In this document: positions 26,636 to 36,572 of the stretch, in pieces
How the letters are laid out: each line of letters opens with the position of its first letter
How positions within the stretch are numbered: the first letter of the stretch is position 1
Assembly: GCA_025350815.1 (NCBI GenBank)
Contig: JANXXE010000014.1
Coordinates: 1-64,000, forward strand
Direction: 5' to 3'
Source: Myxococcales bacterium
GTDB lineage: Bacteria > Myxococcota_A > Polyangia > Fen-1088
DNA: 64,000 bases
Position numbers and translations under genes: made by a program
Notes under the pieces: model-generated
Seen by the model: the letters and a program-made list of their open reading frames with translations, nothing else
Told to the model about the DNA's origin: nothing
Database searches by the model: none

Positions 26636-27819
26636 GGCTGCCTGTACCGGAGCGAAACGGCCAGAAAGGGATCCTTGACCGGCAGGGTGAAGTGGCCGCG
26701 CATGCGCCAGATGGCGAACGCGACGGACAGGCCCCCGACGCCGAAGAAGGACGTCACCAAGGTCCAGTGGAACAACGGCGCATCAGGGCTGAGCGTCGGC
26801 ATCACCAGCCAGTACAGATCCACGAAGTGCACGAACAACAACCACCCGGCGACCACGGCCAACCGCTTCGGCGTGCGCTTCAGGTTACGCGACAGCAACG
26901 CACCGAACGGGATAAAGAAGTGGCCGAAGATCAGGAAGATACCGACAGGAACCCACGGTCCCCGAAAACGCACCACGTAGAACGGAATTTCCTCCGGCAG
27001 GTTCGCGATCCAGATCAGCAGCAACTGCGAGACGGCGATGTAGCCCCAGAAGCACACGAACGCGAACAGCAGCTTACCCAGGTTGTGGACGTGTTCGACA
27101 CTGACGTGGTCCCCGAACAGATCCTTGCCGCGCGCCTTGTTGGTCAGGATGATCAGAATGGCGATGGTGCTGAGGATGCTGCCTGCAAAGTAATAGACGC
27201 CGAAGATGGTCGAGAACCACAGGGGATTCAGGCTCATCAGCCAGTCGAAAGCGGCAAAGCTAATGACCAGGGCGATAAACGGCAGGCCGCCGGCCCCAAG
27301 GCTGCGCTGGCGCACGGTCAACTGCACGTCGCCGGATTCGTCCTGTCGGGTCGACCAACCGAACAGGCGGTGGGACAGGAAGATGGCTACCAGAAAGTAA
27401 ATCCCCGTCCGGACGACGAAGAAAGGCACATTCAGGTAGGGCTTCTTGTGCGCGAGCAACTTCAGCGCCTCGGCCCCCATGTCCGCCGCGGGCGAGACCC
27501 AAGAATACAGATGCGACATACCCATCACGATTGGGATGAATAGCAACACGAACAGGACCACCGTCGCGGCCATCACCTCAAGCGGGCGACGGATGACGAC
27601 CATCCACTTCGCGCGGAAGGCATGGAAGATCATCAGGAGAATCAGCGACGCGAATGCGATGCCCGCCCAGTAGCTGAAGGCCACAAGGTACGAGAACAAC
27701 GCCTTCTGCGTGTCCATGGCGATGCCGGCCAGGCTGGCGCCAAGACCCACGACGCCCAGCGCACCGGCCTTCGTCATCCAGCCGCCGCCGCCCTGAAATT
27801 TTTGTACGTCGACGGTCAC
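26632..27819 (-). CDS. actF: Alternative Complex III subunit ActF, integral membrane quinol-oxidising subunit
   Basis: The start is placed at the GTG at 27819, overlapping the actE stop (GTGA); the product is 395 residues beginning MTVDVQKFQGGG. About ten membrane helices are visible, and the segment MSLNPLWFSTIFGVYYFAGS is typical of ActF/NrfD-like subunits of Alternative Complex III. Together with ActC it forms the membrane core that oxidises quinol. The C-terminus ends in the cytoplasm or periplasm with YRQP. Other naming schemes call it a quinol:cytochrome c oxidoreductase subunit. Confidence 0.9.
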   Translation of the reverse strand: MTVDVQKFQGGGGWMTKAGALGVVGLGASLAGIAMDTQKALFSYLVAFSYWAGIAFASLILLMIFHAFRAKWMVVIRRPLEVMAATVVLFVLLFIPIVMGMSHLYSWVSPAADMGAEALKLLAHKKPYLNVPFFVVRTGIYFLVAIFLSHRLFGWSTRQDESGDVQLTVRQRSLGAGGLPFIALVISFAAFDWLMSLNPLWFSTIFGVYYFAGSILSTIAILIILTNKARGKDLFGDHVSVEHVHNLGKLLFAFVCFWGYIAVSQLLLIWIANLPEEIPFYVVRFRGPWVPVGIFLIFGHFFIPFGALLSRNLKRTPKRLAVVAGWLLFVHFVDLYWLVMPTLSPDAPLFHWTLVTSFFGVGGLSVAFAIWRMRGHFTLPVKDPFLAVSLRYRQP

Positions 27820-28433
27820 GGGCCTACCTTCTCTTTCTCCAGCCTTGCGCGCTCCTCGGGCGGCGCCTTGTCCAGGGTGCTCGCCTGGCTCAGTTGCAGG
27901 GCCCGCACGTAGGCCACGACAGCCCACCGGTCGCGCACCGGCAACTCGGCGGCGTACGAGGCCATCATGCCAAAGCCGTTGGTGACGACCTCGAAGATGT
28001 AGCCCGGCTCGCGTTGGCTGTACTTGTGCAGCGACGGCGGCGGACGTAGGGACATCTGGCTGCCCACGATGCTGTCGCCGTCACCGACGGGGCCGTGACA
28101 GGTCGCGCAGGTGATGCTGAAGCGCTTCTGCCCAAGCTCCAGCAGGGGCCGATCGACCTTGACCGGTATCGACGTCAGGTAGATGTCCCCGGTGGGCCCC
28201 GCGACCTTGCCGGTGGTCAGGCCCGGATTCATCACCAGGCGTTCCCGTGGGACGCTGCCGGCCGGCGGCTCGCGCATGGACAAACCGTCGGAATAGAAGT
28301 CGCTTTCACCGTAGTTCTGCACCCTCGGCTGGCGCGCGGCCATCGGGTTCAGCATGTCCTCATCGCAACCGGCGGCGGAAAGAACCCCGACACCCAGCAA
28401 GGCCGCCAGCAGCATGTCCGTTCGGCGTCTCAT
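27816..28433 (-). CDS. actE: Alternative Complex III subunit ActE, monoheme cytochrome c lipoprotein
   Basis: This 205-residue protein has a lipoprotein signal ending SAAGC near residue 23. The single heme motif is CATCHGPVGDGDS, and the distal methionine is likely in GFGMMASYAAELP. It is placed between ActD and ActF with 4-base overlaps, exactly as in known Act operons. It carries electrons from the ActA/ActB module to the oxidase. The conserved SDFYSDGLSMREPPAGSVPR segment is also typical of ActE. Confidence 0.93.
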   Translation of the reverse strand: MRRRTDMLLAALLGVGVLSAAGCDEDMLNPMAARQPRVQNYGESDFYSDGLSMREPPAGSVPRERLVMNPGLTTGKVAGPTGDIYLTSIPVKVDRPLLELGQKRFSITCATCHGPVGDGDSIVGSQMSLRPPPSLHKYSQREPGYIFEVVTNGFGMMASYAAELPVRDRWAVVAYVRALQLSQASTLDKAPPEERARLEKEKVGP

Positions 28434-29004
28434 CGCTCGGATTCCTCGACCGCTTCGACATTCAGGGCGCCGACCTGGCGGGCGTCAGCAATTACGCCGT
28501 CCTGATTGCCACCCTGGGGCACCTCGATCGACAGGAAGAATCCGTCGATCGCGGCTTTCTTGAAGGAATCCAGCTCGAACAGCGGGTGGTAGGGTTCGGG
28601 AAAGCCCAGCAGGCCAATCAGCAGACCGAAGAAGGACGAGCTGCCGCCCAGAAGAACAGCCAATTCGAAGGTGATCGGGATGAACGCCGGCATCGAATGC
28701 CCCGGGCGGTTCGCGACATTGATGGGGAAGTCGACGACGTTCATGTAGTACATCATCGAATAGGCCGCGCAGACCCCCGCTATGGCGCCCATCAGGACAA
28801 TGGCCGGAATCTTGGGCCGACCAAGGCCGAGCGCTTCTTCCAGACCGTGGATCGGATACGGCGAGTGCGTATCGATCTTCTTGTGGCCCTTTTCGCGGAT
28901 CCGCCGCGTGCCTTCGAGCAAGGCATCGGAAGTCCCGAACTGCGCCAGGACAAAACGCCGCGGGACGAAGTCCGAACCGTGGCCGTGATCGGCGCCAGCA
29001 CTCA

Positions 29005-29005
<1 letters not shown>
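28430..29005 (-). CDS. actD: Alternative Complex III subunit ActD (DUF3341)
   Basis: The 191-residue product has two membrane helices (IPAIVLMGAIAGVCAAYSMMYYM and ITFELAVLLGGSSSFFGLLIG) with the DUF3341 pattern YSPYPIHGLEEALGL-like near residue 50 (HSPYPIHGLEEALGL). ActD is a structural membrane subunit of Alternative Complex III. It overlaps ActE by four bases and abuts ActC. Confidence 0.93.
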
Positions 29006-30444
<1,439 letters not shown>

Positions 30445-30445
30445 G

Positions 30446-33400
30446 TTACGCAAGGTCCGGGTTGGGGTTTCTGACGCGGGCAAGATAGATGGTGCGGGGC
30501 CGCGTGCCCAGCTCGCCAAGCAGATCGTAGCGGCGCGCGTCCTGGTGTTGCCTGGACACCTGCGAGCCCGGATCGTTGAGCGACCCGAAGACGATGGCCT
30601 GCGAGGGGCAGCCCTGCTGACAGGCCGTCAGGATTTCGCCGTCGCGAATCTTGCGCCCCTCGACGCGGGCGTCGATGCGCGTGCGCTCGATGCGCTGTAC
30701 GCAGTAGGTGCACTTCTCCATGATGCCGCGGCTGCGCACGGTGACATCCGGATTGGTCGCCATCTTGCGCGTGCTGGGAACGTCCTCGTGATAGTCGAGG
30801 AAGTTGAATCGCCGCGCCTTGTACGGACAGTTGTTGCTGCAGTAACGGGTGCCGATGCAGCGGTTGTAGACCATCTCGTTGAGGCCCTCGTCGCTGTGCA
30901 CGGTGGCGTTGACGGGGCAGACGTACTCGCAAGGCGCCGTCTCGCAATGGACGCAGGCGACCGGCTGATGGATGACTTCCGGATCCTCGATCTCGCCGCT
31001 GTAGTAGCGATCCAGGCGGATCCACTGCATTTCGCGGCCGATGCGGACATTGTCACGGCCGACAACCGGGATATTGTTTTCCGACTGACAGGCGACGACG
31101 CAGGCGTTGCAGCCCGTGCACTTGTTCAGATCGATGGACATCGCCCATTTGTAGGGCTGCGTGCTGTAGTCAACGGGCGTGTGGATGGTGGCGACCGGGG
31201 CGCGGCGCCCTTCGACGCGCTCGTGGAACTCCGATCCCTCCTTCATGAATTCGGCGAGGTGCGTTTCCATCGCTGGCTCGCGGCCCTCCATCGACCAGTG
31301 GTCCTGGGTGATGCCGAACTTCTTGTGCCCCGACGTCTTGGTCAGGGTGACGCCGCGGTCGAACCAGGGCGCCCTGCTGCTGCGCAGGGCCCCGACGTTG
31401 AAGCCGACGTCGCGCGCGAATTCCTCGCTGCCCGAGCGCCCGTAACCCAGCGCCACGGTGATGGTGTCGTCCGCGTGGCCCGGCTGCATATAAACCGGCC
31501 CCGTGACCTGCGCGCCCCCCGCCATTTCGATGCGCGCGAAATCACCCGTCTCCAGGCCCAGACGCGTCGCCGTCGTCTTCGAAATCAGGATGGCGTTGTC
31601 CCAGGTGATCTTGGTGATCGGGTGGGGCAGCTCCTGCAGCCAGGTGTTGTTGCCAAAGCGTCCGTCGAAAACCTTTTGGTCGACCGTAAAGGCCAGTTCG
31701 AGGCCCTCGCCCTTCGGCGCTTGCGCCAGCAGCGGCTGCAGCGTTCCCGCCAACAGCGCGGGGTTCGTGGCGACGCTCGTGTCGGGCATCTCCGCCGTCT
31801 TGTCGATGACGCCCTTGGCAAGCCAGCTTTCCCACAATCCGTCGAAACTGGCGCCAACGTTCCAGCCGCTGGACACGGCGCGCTTGCGCCAGAATTCCTT
31901 CACCAGTTGGTGCGAACCGAGGTCGCCCTCGCCCAGCAGGCTCGCCAGGACGTCCGCGTCCGTCAAACCGCTCCACAAAGGAGAAATCAGCGGCTGGACC
32001 AACGATGCGCGACCGCCGAGCCCACGCACATCACCCCAGGATTCGAGCGGATGCGCGGCGGGGATAAAGGTCGTCACGACCTGCGCGGTCTCATCTTCGT
32101 AAAGACCCCAGTAAAGGGTGTTGGGTATACGCGCCAGCAGCTTGTCGAGCTTGAAGTCGGCGGGCGCGGTGTAGACCGGGTTGCTGGCCGTAATGATCAG
32201 CGTTTCGACCGAGCCGGCGGCGATGTCTTCGACCAGGCCACGCAGGGACTCGATACCGTTCGACGTGTCGTGCAGCACGGGCGCCCAGTAAGTGACGGTT
32301 GTCCCGACATTGCCGAGGGCCACGTTGACGGCGTTGACCAGAGCGTGAACCGCCGCGGGCTGGCGGCGGCCAGCGATGAGCAGGCCTTTGCCACGCGCCC
32401 GGGCCAGATCCTTGGCGACCGCGGCCACCCACTTGGCGTCCGGGCCCGCGGGACTCTTGGGCAGGGCCGCCAGCGGGGCCAGCGACTCGGCACCCGGCAG
32501 TTTGGACAGCTCGGCGACCAGCGCCTGGGCCAGCCCCGTGATTTCCGAGCCGCGCACCCGTAGACGGTGGTCGGCCATACCGCCCGTCACCGTCAGGCAA
32601 GGCTCGGCCACATACAGCCGATTCATGTTGGCGCCCGGGGTCCGGGCTGCCGCGAACTGGCGGGCCAATCGAATCTGCTCGGGCCCGTCGACCAGGAAGT
32701 CGGCGTCCAGCGAAACGATCACCGCCGCCTGACTGAGATCGTTGCGGACCTCCAGGGGGCGGCCAAACGCCAGTCGCGCACCCTCGGACTGCCCCTCGGC
32801 GGCCACGGATGAATACGAAACGAATTTAGCCTTCGGGTAGCGCAGCAGGATGCGCGCGCGCAGATCGGCCAGAAGCGGCGAGGCGCTCGGCTCGACAAGG
32901 AAACGCAGCTTGGCGCCACCGTCCGCCGCCAGCGTCTGCGAACGGGTCGCAAGCTCAGCCAGTAGCGACTTCCATGCTGCAGGCTCGCCCTTGTGACGAA
33001 TCTGCCGTGCGCGGTTGTGGTCGTAAAGATTCAGAATCAGCGCCTGTTCGATCGAGTTCGTCGCGCCCGCGGTGTCGGGGTGATCGGGATTGCCCTCGAT
33101 CTTTGTCGGCCGTCCCGAGTGACTCTCGACGACCAGGCCCGAGCCGAAGCCTTCCAGCGAATACGCGGTCGCAAAATGCAGCGGGTTGCCGGGGGTCACC
33201 TCGGGCGGGCGACGCACGAAGGGAACGATCTTGTGATTGGGGCGCTGGCAGGCCACGCCGCCCGCAAGGGCCGCCGAGGCGCTGAGAAGCTGGACAAAGC
33301 TGCGGCGGGAAACCCCGTCCAGCTCGGATGCGCCCGGCGGAAATTCGCGCTGGGCCGCCTTCAGGATGTCAGGCGAGCCACTGCGTTCTTCAACACTGCG

Positions 33401-33514
33401 CCAGTATTTGCGGCCCGCCGCGACGGCCGGGGTCTCGTCGCCCGCCGCAACAATCGCCAGCGAGCCCGAACGCTTGCCCGGGGGTTTGGCCGTATCGTGA
33501 TCGTGGCAGCTCAT
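30446..33514 (-). CDS. actB: Alternative Complex III subunit ActB, molybdopterin-like plus iron-sulfur fusion
   Basis: The start is placed at the ATG at 33514, overlapping the actA stop (ATGA), giving 1022 residues. A twin-arginine signal (SRRSFVQLLSASAALAGGVAC) sits near residue 70, after an N-terminal region. The first 700 residues are a molybdopterin-oxidoreductase-like domain that in Act complexes binds no molybdenum. The C-terminal part carries cysteine clusters (CTGCNACVVACQSEN, CVHCETAPCEYVCP, CIGTRYCSNNCPYKARR, CTYCVQ) for several 4Fe-4S/3Fe-4S centres. It is the periplasmic electron relay of the complex. Confidence 0.95.
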   Translation of the reverse strand: MSCHDHDTAKPPGKRSGSLAIVAAGDETPAVAAGRKYWRSVEERSGSPDILKAAQREFPPGASELDGVSRRSFVQLLSASAALAGGVACQRPNHKIVPFVRRPPEVTPGNPLHFATAYSLEGFGSGLVVESHSGRPTKIEGNPDHPDTAGATNSIEQALILNLYDHNRARQIRHKGEPAAWKSLLAELATRSQTLAADGGAKLRFLVEPSASPLLADLRARILLRYPKAKFVSYSSVAAEGQSEGARLAFGRPLEVRNDLSQAAVIVSLDADFLVDGPEQIRLARQFAAARTPGANMNRLYVAEPCLTVTGGMADHRLRVRGSEITGLAQALVAELSKLPGAESLAPLAALPKSPAGPDAKWVAAVAKDLARARGKGLLIAGRRQPAAVHALVNAVNVALGNVGTTVTYWAPVLHDTSNGIESLRGLVEDIAAGSVETLIITASNPVYTAPADFKLDKLLARIPNTLYWGLYEDETAQVVTTFIPAAHPLESWGDVRGLGGRASLVQPLISPLWSGLTDADVLASLLGEGDLGSHQLVKEFWRKRAVSSGWNVGASFDGLWESWLAKGVIDKTAEMPDTSVATNPALLAGTLQPLLAQAPKGEGLELAFTVDQKVFDGRFGNNTWLQELPHPITKITWDNAILISKTTATRLGLETGDFARIEMAGGAQVTGPVYMQPGHADDTITVALGYGRSGSEEFARDVGFNVGALRSSRAPWFDRGVTLTKTSGHKKFGITQDHWSMEGREPAMETHLAEFMKEGSEFHERVEGRRAPVATIHTPVDYSTQPYKWAMSIDLNKCTGCNACVVACQSENNIPVVGRDNVRIGREMQWIRLDRYYSGEIEDPEVIHQPVACVHCETAPCEYVCPVNATVHSDEGLNEMVYNRCIGTRYCSNNCPYKARRFNFLDYHEDVPSTRKMATNPDVTVRSRGIMEKCTYCVQRIERTRIDARVEGRKIRDGEILTACQQGCPSQAIVFGSLNDPGSQVSRQHQDARRYDLLGELGTRPRTIYLARVRNPNPDLA

Positions 33515-34161
33515 CGGTGGCACGTGGAGCAGCTGGTGCGCGTGTGAATGTCGTTGCGCTGGGCAAGGACGCGGCCCGCCTCGATTGGGTCGCCTTCGGG
33601 CTTCCAGTCCATGTTGGTGACCTCTTCCACCGGCCGCAGATTGGGCTCGGGATTCCGGTGACAGGACAAGCACCAGCTCATCGTCATGGGCTGCATCTTC
33701 TCAACGGCGGCCATCTTGTCGACGCGGCCGTGGCAGGTCACGCAGCCCACGCCCTTGGCGACATGGATCGAATGGTTGAAATAGACAAAATCAGGAACGT
33801 CGTTGACCTTCTTCCAGGTCAGAGGCTTGCCTTCGAAAAAACTGCGCCGAACGGGTTCCAGCAACGGGCTCTGGTTCCAGATCTGGGAATGGCAGTTGAG
33901 ACAGAGTTGCGTCGCGGGAATCCCGGCGTGCGGCGAGCTGTCCACGGTGTTGTGACAGAAGCGACAATCGATGCCTTCGTCGCGCGTGTGGTGGCGGTGG
34001 TCGAACTGGATGGGCTGCTCGATCGGGTCCTGCATGCCGCGCGCAAGCGGGCTACGGACGTAGAACAGCAGACCACCAACGCCGCCCCCGCCGCCGACGG
34101 CCAGAACCAACAACGAAATACGCGCCAGCGTGTTGTGCCTAGGGCGGAAAAGAGATGCCAT
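33511..34161 (-). CDS. actA: Alternative Complex III subunit ActA, pentaheme cytochrome c
   Basis: I place the start at the ATG at 34161 (MASLFRPRHNTLARISL), which matches how ActA proteins usually begin; the ATG at 34176 and the tracked start at 34203 are alternatives. The 216-residue product has an N-terminal membrane anchor and five heme motifs: CRFCH, CLNCH, CVTCH, CLSCH and CSTCH. It passes electrons from the quinol-oxidising core toward ActE and the oxidase. It is the first gene of the operon, so the promoter should lie in 34162-34292. Confidence 0.94.
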   Translation of the reverse strand: MASLFRPRHNTLARISLLVLAVGGGGGVGGLLFYVRSPLARGMQDPIEQPIQFDHRHHTRDEGIDCRFCHNTVDSSPHAGIPATQLCLNCHSQIWNQSPLLEPVRRSFFEGKPLTWKKVNDVPDFVYFNHSIHVAKGVGCVTCHGRVDKMAAVEKMQPMTMSWCLSCHRNPEPNLRPVEEVTNMDWKPEGDPIEAGRVLAQRNDIHTRTSCSTCHR

Positions 34162-34292
34162 ACCGGCTGGCTGCATATAGTCCGAGCTTCGAATCCGGGT
34201 CAAGCGTAATCATCAGAAAACCTTCGAGAATACCGACGACAGGAACCTACACATCGGCGGCATTTTTTGCGCGATTCCGGCGCGCGGGGCTG
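34162..34292. other. Intergenic region expected to hold the act-cta operon promoter
   Basis: 131 bases between actA and the end of the TonB receptor gene, both on the minus strand. I see no clear sigma-70 or sigma-54 promoter, no hairpin with a T run, and no gene. Confidence 0.35.
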
Positions 34293-36569
34293 CTACCACT
34301 CGGCGTGGATGCCGATCGACGGTAGGACGACGCGAAAACCCTTCTCGCGGACGTTGCCGCCGATGTCGCGCTTGAGGTCGACGACCTCGCGGGTCAGCGT
34401 GCTGTTCACCAACTCTAGATAGACATCCAGCACGTAGCGATCGAAGACCATCCGCTTATCTACGCGCCAGTCGAGCTGGTAGAAAGCCGGAAGCCTTTGG
34501 TAGTCCACGCGGGCCGCGCGCTCGTCGAAGACAGGATAGTTGCGGCCACTGTTCAAGTGAAACCGCAGCCCGGCCGAGTAGCCGCCGCCGAAGCGCCGGC
34601 CCAGCACGAAATTAAAGATGTGCCGCTGGTCCCAGTCGGAGGGCGCGCGTTCGTGATAGTGCCCGATCAGGCGCTGGCTCCAGGACAAAGTGTAGGTCGC
34701 CCACCCGAAGGTGCGGTGGTGCGCGGGCCGGCGCAGCATCAGCTCGCCGCCGTAGCTCTGCCCGTCGCGCAGTTCGAGCAGATCTTGCTGCGGGTCGAGG
34801 TTGAACATGCTCTTGAGGTCCGTGAGCTTGAGTCGTTGATAAAACGCGGCGGTGTCCAGCGACAGCGCTTCGCCGAGTTGCGCCTCGATGCCGAGCGAGC
34901 CTTGCAGCGATGTCTGGGTGCCATAGGTGGAAAGACCGAAGCCTTCGAACCCGGGCACGCCCACCGGCAGGCTTGCCATCTGGGCGAAACGGCCAAAGCT
35001 GCCCTTGAGCACGGTCGCGCTGCGCACCGGAACGCGAACGACGACGCGCGGCTCGGGCTCGGCCCTGGTCACGCCCTGCTCGTGAAACACGTCGTAGCGC
35101 AGACCGGGCGCCACCGACAGGCCCGATTGCCCACGCATCGTGACACCCGCGTAACCGCCGCTGGACAAGGCCGCCCGATCGTGAAAGGCGTCCTGCTGAC
35201 TGGCCTGCAGCGTTTGCGACTGCGGCCGAAAACGCTGGAATTCAGCGTCGACACCGATCTCGGCGTCCAGCCAGCCGGCCAGGGGACGCGCGTAGGCCAG
35301 GCGCGGCGACGCAATCAGGGTCGTGACACCGATGGGAAGGGGCGCGATGAGCTTGAGGGATGTCGCCGTGGCGTCGCGCCCGACCAGGGCGCTGGCATCG
35401 AGGCGCCCGCCGAGCACGGCCCCCGACCAGCGCAGCGACAAGCGATGAAAACCCAGTGCAGCCGATTCACCCTGCCCCGTCGTGCGGTCCTCGAAGGTGT
35501 CGCCTGCGCCGAAGGCAAATACGGTGGCGCGCCCACTGCCGAGCACATGGTCAGCACGCACCTGGTAGTCCCAGTAGCTCAGTTTGTAGTCGGCGGAAAG
35601 CTGCGACAGCAGGAACCCCGTGTACGAGAAGCGACCGGCCACCGCCACTGAACCCCGGCCGCCGTCCCAGGGCGAGGCCACAATGCCGCCGGCATCGAAA
35701 AGGCGCACGTCGGTCGAGGCGTGCGGCCGATCCGTGGCCGGAGTGGCCGTCTGCGCGGACACGATCCCCGACACGTAGCGACCGAAGCGTACCGGGTACC
35801 CGCCCGGATAGAAGTCCACCTGTTGCAAAAAAAACGGGTGAATCACCGACGGACCAAGCGCGTAGTGAAATAGCGCCGGGACCCGAACGCCGTCGAGGAA
35901 GAAGCCGGTGTTCCCCGGGTTGGCGCCGCGAATCGCGTACATGGCCAGCGGCCACACGACCTGCGAAACGCCCGGCAACGATTCGATGACCCGGAACGGA
36001 TCGCCGAGCGATCCAGGGGTGCGCGTCAGTTCCTCTTCACGCAGAGATGTCCGGTTGCCCTGCTCGTCCACCGGCGTGACCACCGTCTCGTATTTCTCGC
36101 CGGTCAGCCTGGGCATCAGCCGAAACGTGAAATCCCGCGGCTCGTCGTTCGTAGCCGCCGTCACCGTCTGATCAAGGGGCACGAAACCTGGGTGCTGGAT
36201 CTGCAAACGCCGGTGGCCCGGGGGGACCTCTATGTCGAAGCGGCCGTCGGCATCGGCCTCGGCGACGGGCACGGCATCGACAGAGATCGACGCCCCACCA
36301 AGCGTTTCCCGGGTGCCCTTGGCCAGCACGGTGCCGCGAAACCGAACGCGCGCGGGTGGCGCACGCGAAGGCAAGTCCGTGGCGGGATGTGCGACATCAA
36401 GTGCGACATCAGGGGCGACATCACGGGGTGCGACCGTGTCCCGTGCGCTGGCATCGGCCGGCAGCTCGGGGGCAAAATCCGCAGCGTCGACGGGCCCGGC
36501 ATCCACGGGCGATGGCAGTCCCGAAATGGTGACCAGCGCCCACAGACAGATGGCGTGAAGCAACGGCAA
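34293..36569 (-). CDS. TonB-dependent receptor-like outer-membrane protein with N-terminal regulatory-like domain
   Basis: The 758-residue protein has a signal peptide (about 1-24) and an Asp/Ala/Pro-rich linker with DVA repeats. A carboxypeptidase-regulatory-like domain follows (FRGTVLAKGTRETLGGASIS). A plug-like domain comes next (GDPFRVIESLPGVSQVVWPLAMYAIRGANPGNTGFFLDGVRVP) and then a long barrel. The plug is typical of the myxobacterial group of TonB-dependent receptors. It ends HAEW rather than in Phe. The neighbouring predicted lipoprotein gene ends three bases upstream, so the pair is one operon. The substrate is unknown. Confidence 0.85.
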   Translation of the reverse strand: MPLLHAICLWALVTISGLPSPVDAGPVDAADFAPELPADASARDTVAPRDVAPDVALDVAHPATDLPSRAPPARVRFRGTVLAKGTRETLGGASISVDAVPVAEADADGRFDIEVPPGHRRLQIQHPGFVPLDQTVTAATNDEPRDFTFRLMPRLTGEKYETVVTPVDEQGNRTSLREEELTRTPGSLGDPFRVIESLPGVSQVVWPLAMYAIRGANPGNTGFFLDGVRVPALFHYALGPSVIHPFFLQQVDFYPGGYPVRFGRYVSGIVSAQTATPATDRPHASTDVRLFDAGGIVASPWDGGRGSVAVAGRFSYTGFLLSQLSADYKLSYWDYQVRADHVLGSGRATVFAFGAGDTFEDRTTGQGESAALGFHRLSLRWSGAVLGGRLDASALVGRDATATSLKLIAPLPIGVTTLIASPRLAYARPLAGWLDAEIGVDAEFQRFRPQSQTLQASQQDAFHDRAALSSGGYAGVTMRGQSGLSVAPGLRYDVFHEQGVTRAEPEPRVVVRVPVRSATVLKGSFGRFAQMASLPVGVPGFEGFGLSTYGTQTSLQGSLGIEAQLGEALSLDTAAFYQRLKLTDLKSMFNLDPQQDLLELRDGQSYGGELMLRRPAHHRTFGWATYTLSWSQRLIGHYHERAPSDWDQRHIFNFVLGRRFGGGYSAGLRFHLNSGRNYPVFDERAARVDYQRLPAFYQLDWRVDKRMVFDRYVLDVYLELVNSTLTREVVDLKRDIGGNVREKGFRVVLPSIGIHAEW
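36391..36426. repeat. 12-bp tandem repeat (3 copies) coding DVA repeats in the TonB receptor linker
   Basis: GCGACATCAAGT, GCGACATCAGGG and GCGACATCACGG stand in tandem. On the minus strand they encode a four-residue repeat of the DVAP type in the disordered linker after the signal peptide. The copy number could vary without breaking the frame. Confidence 0.75.
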
Positions 36570-36572
36570 ATC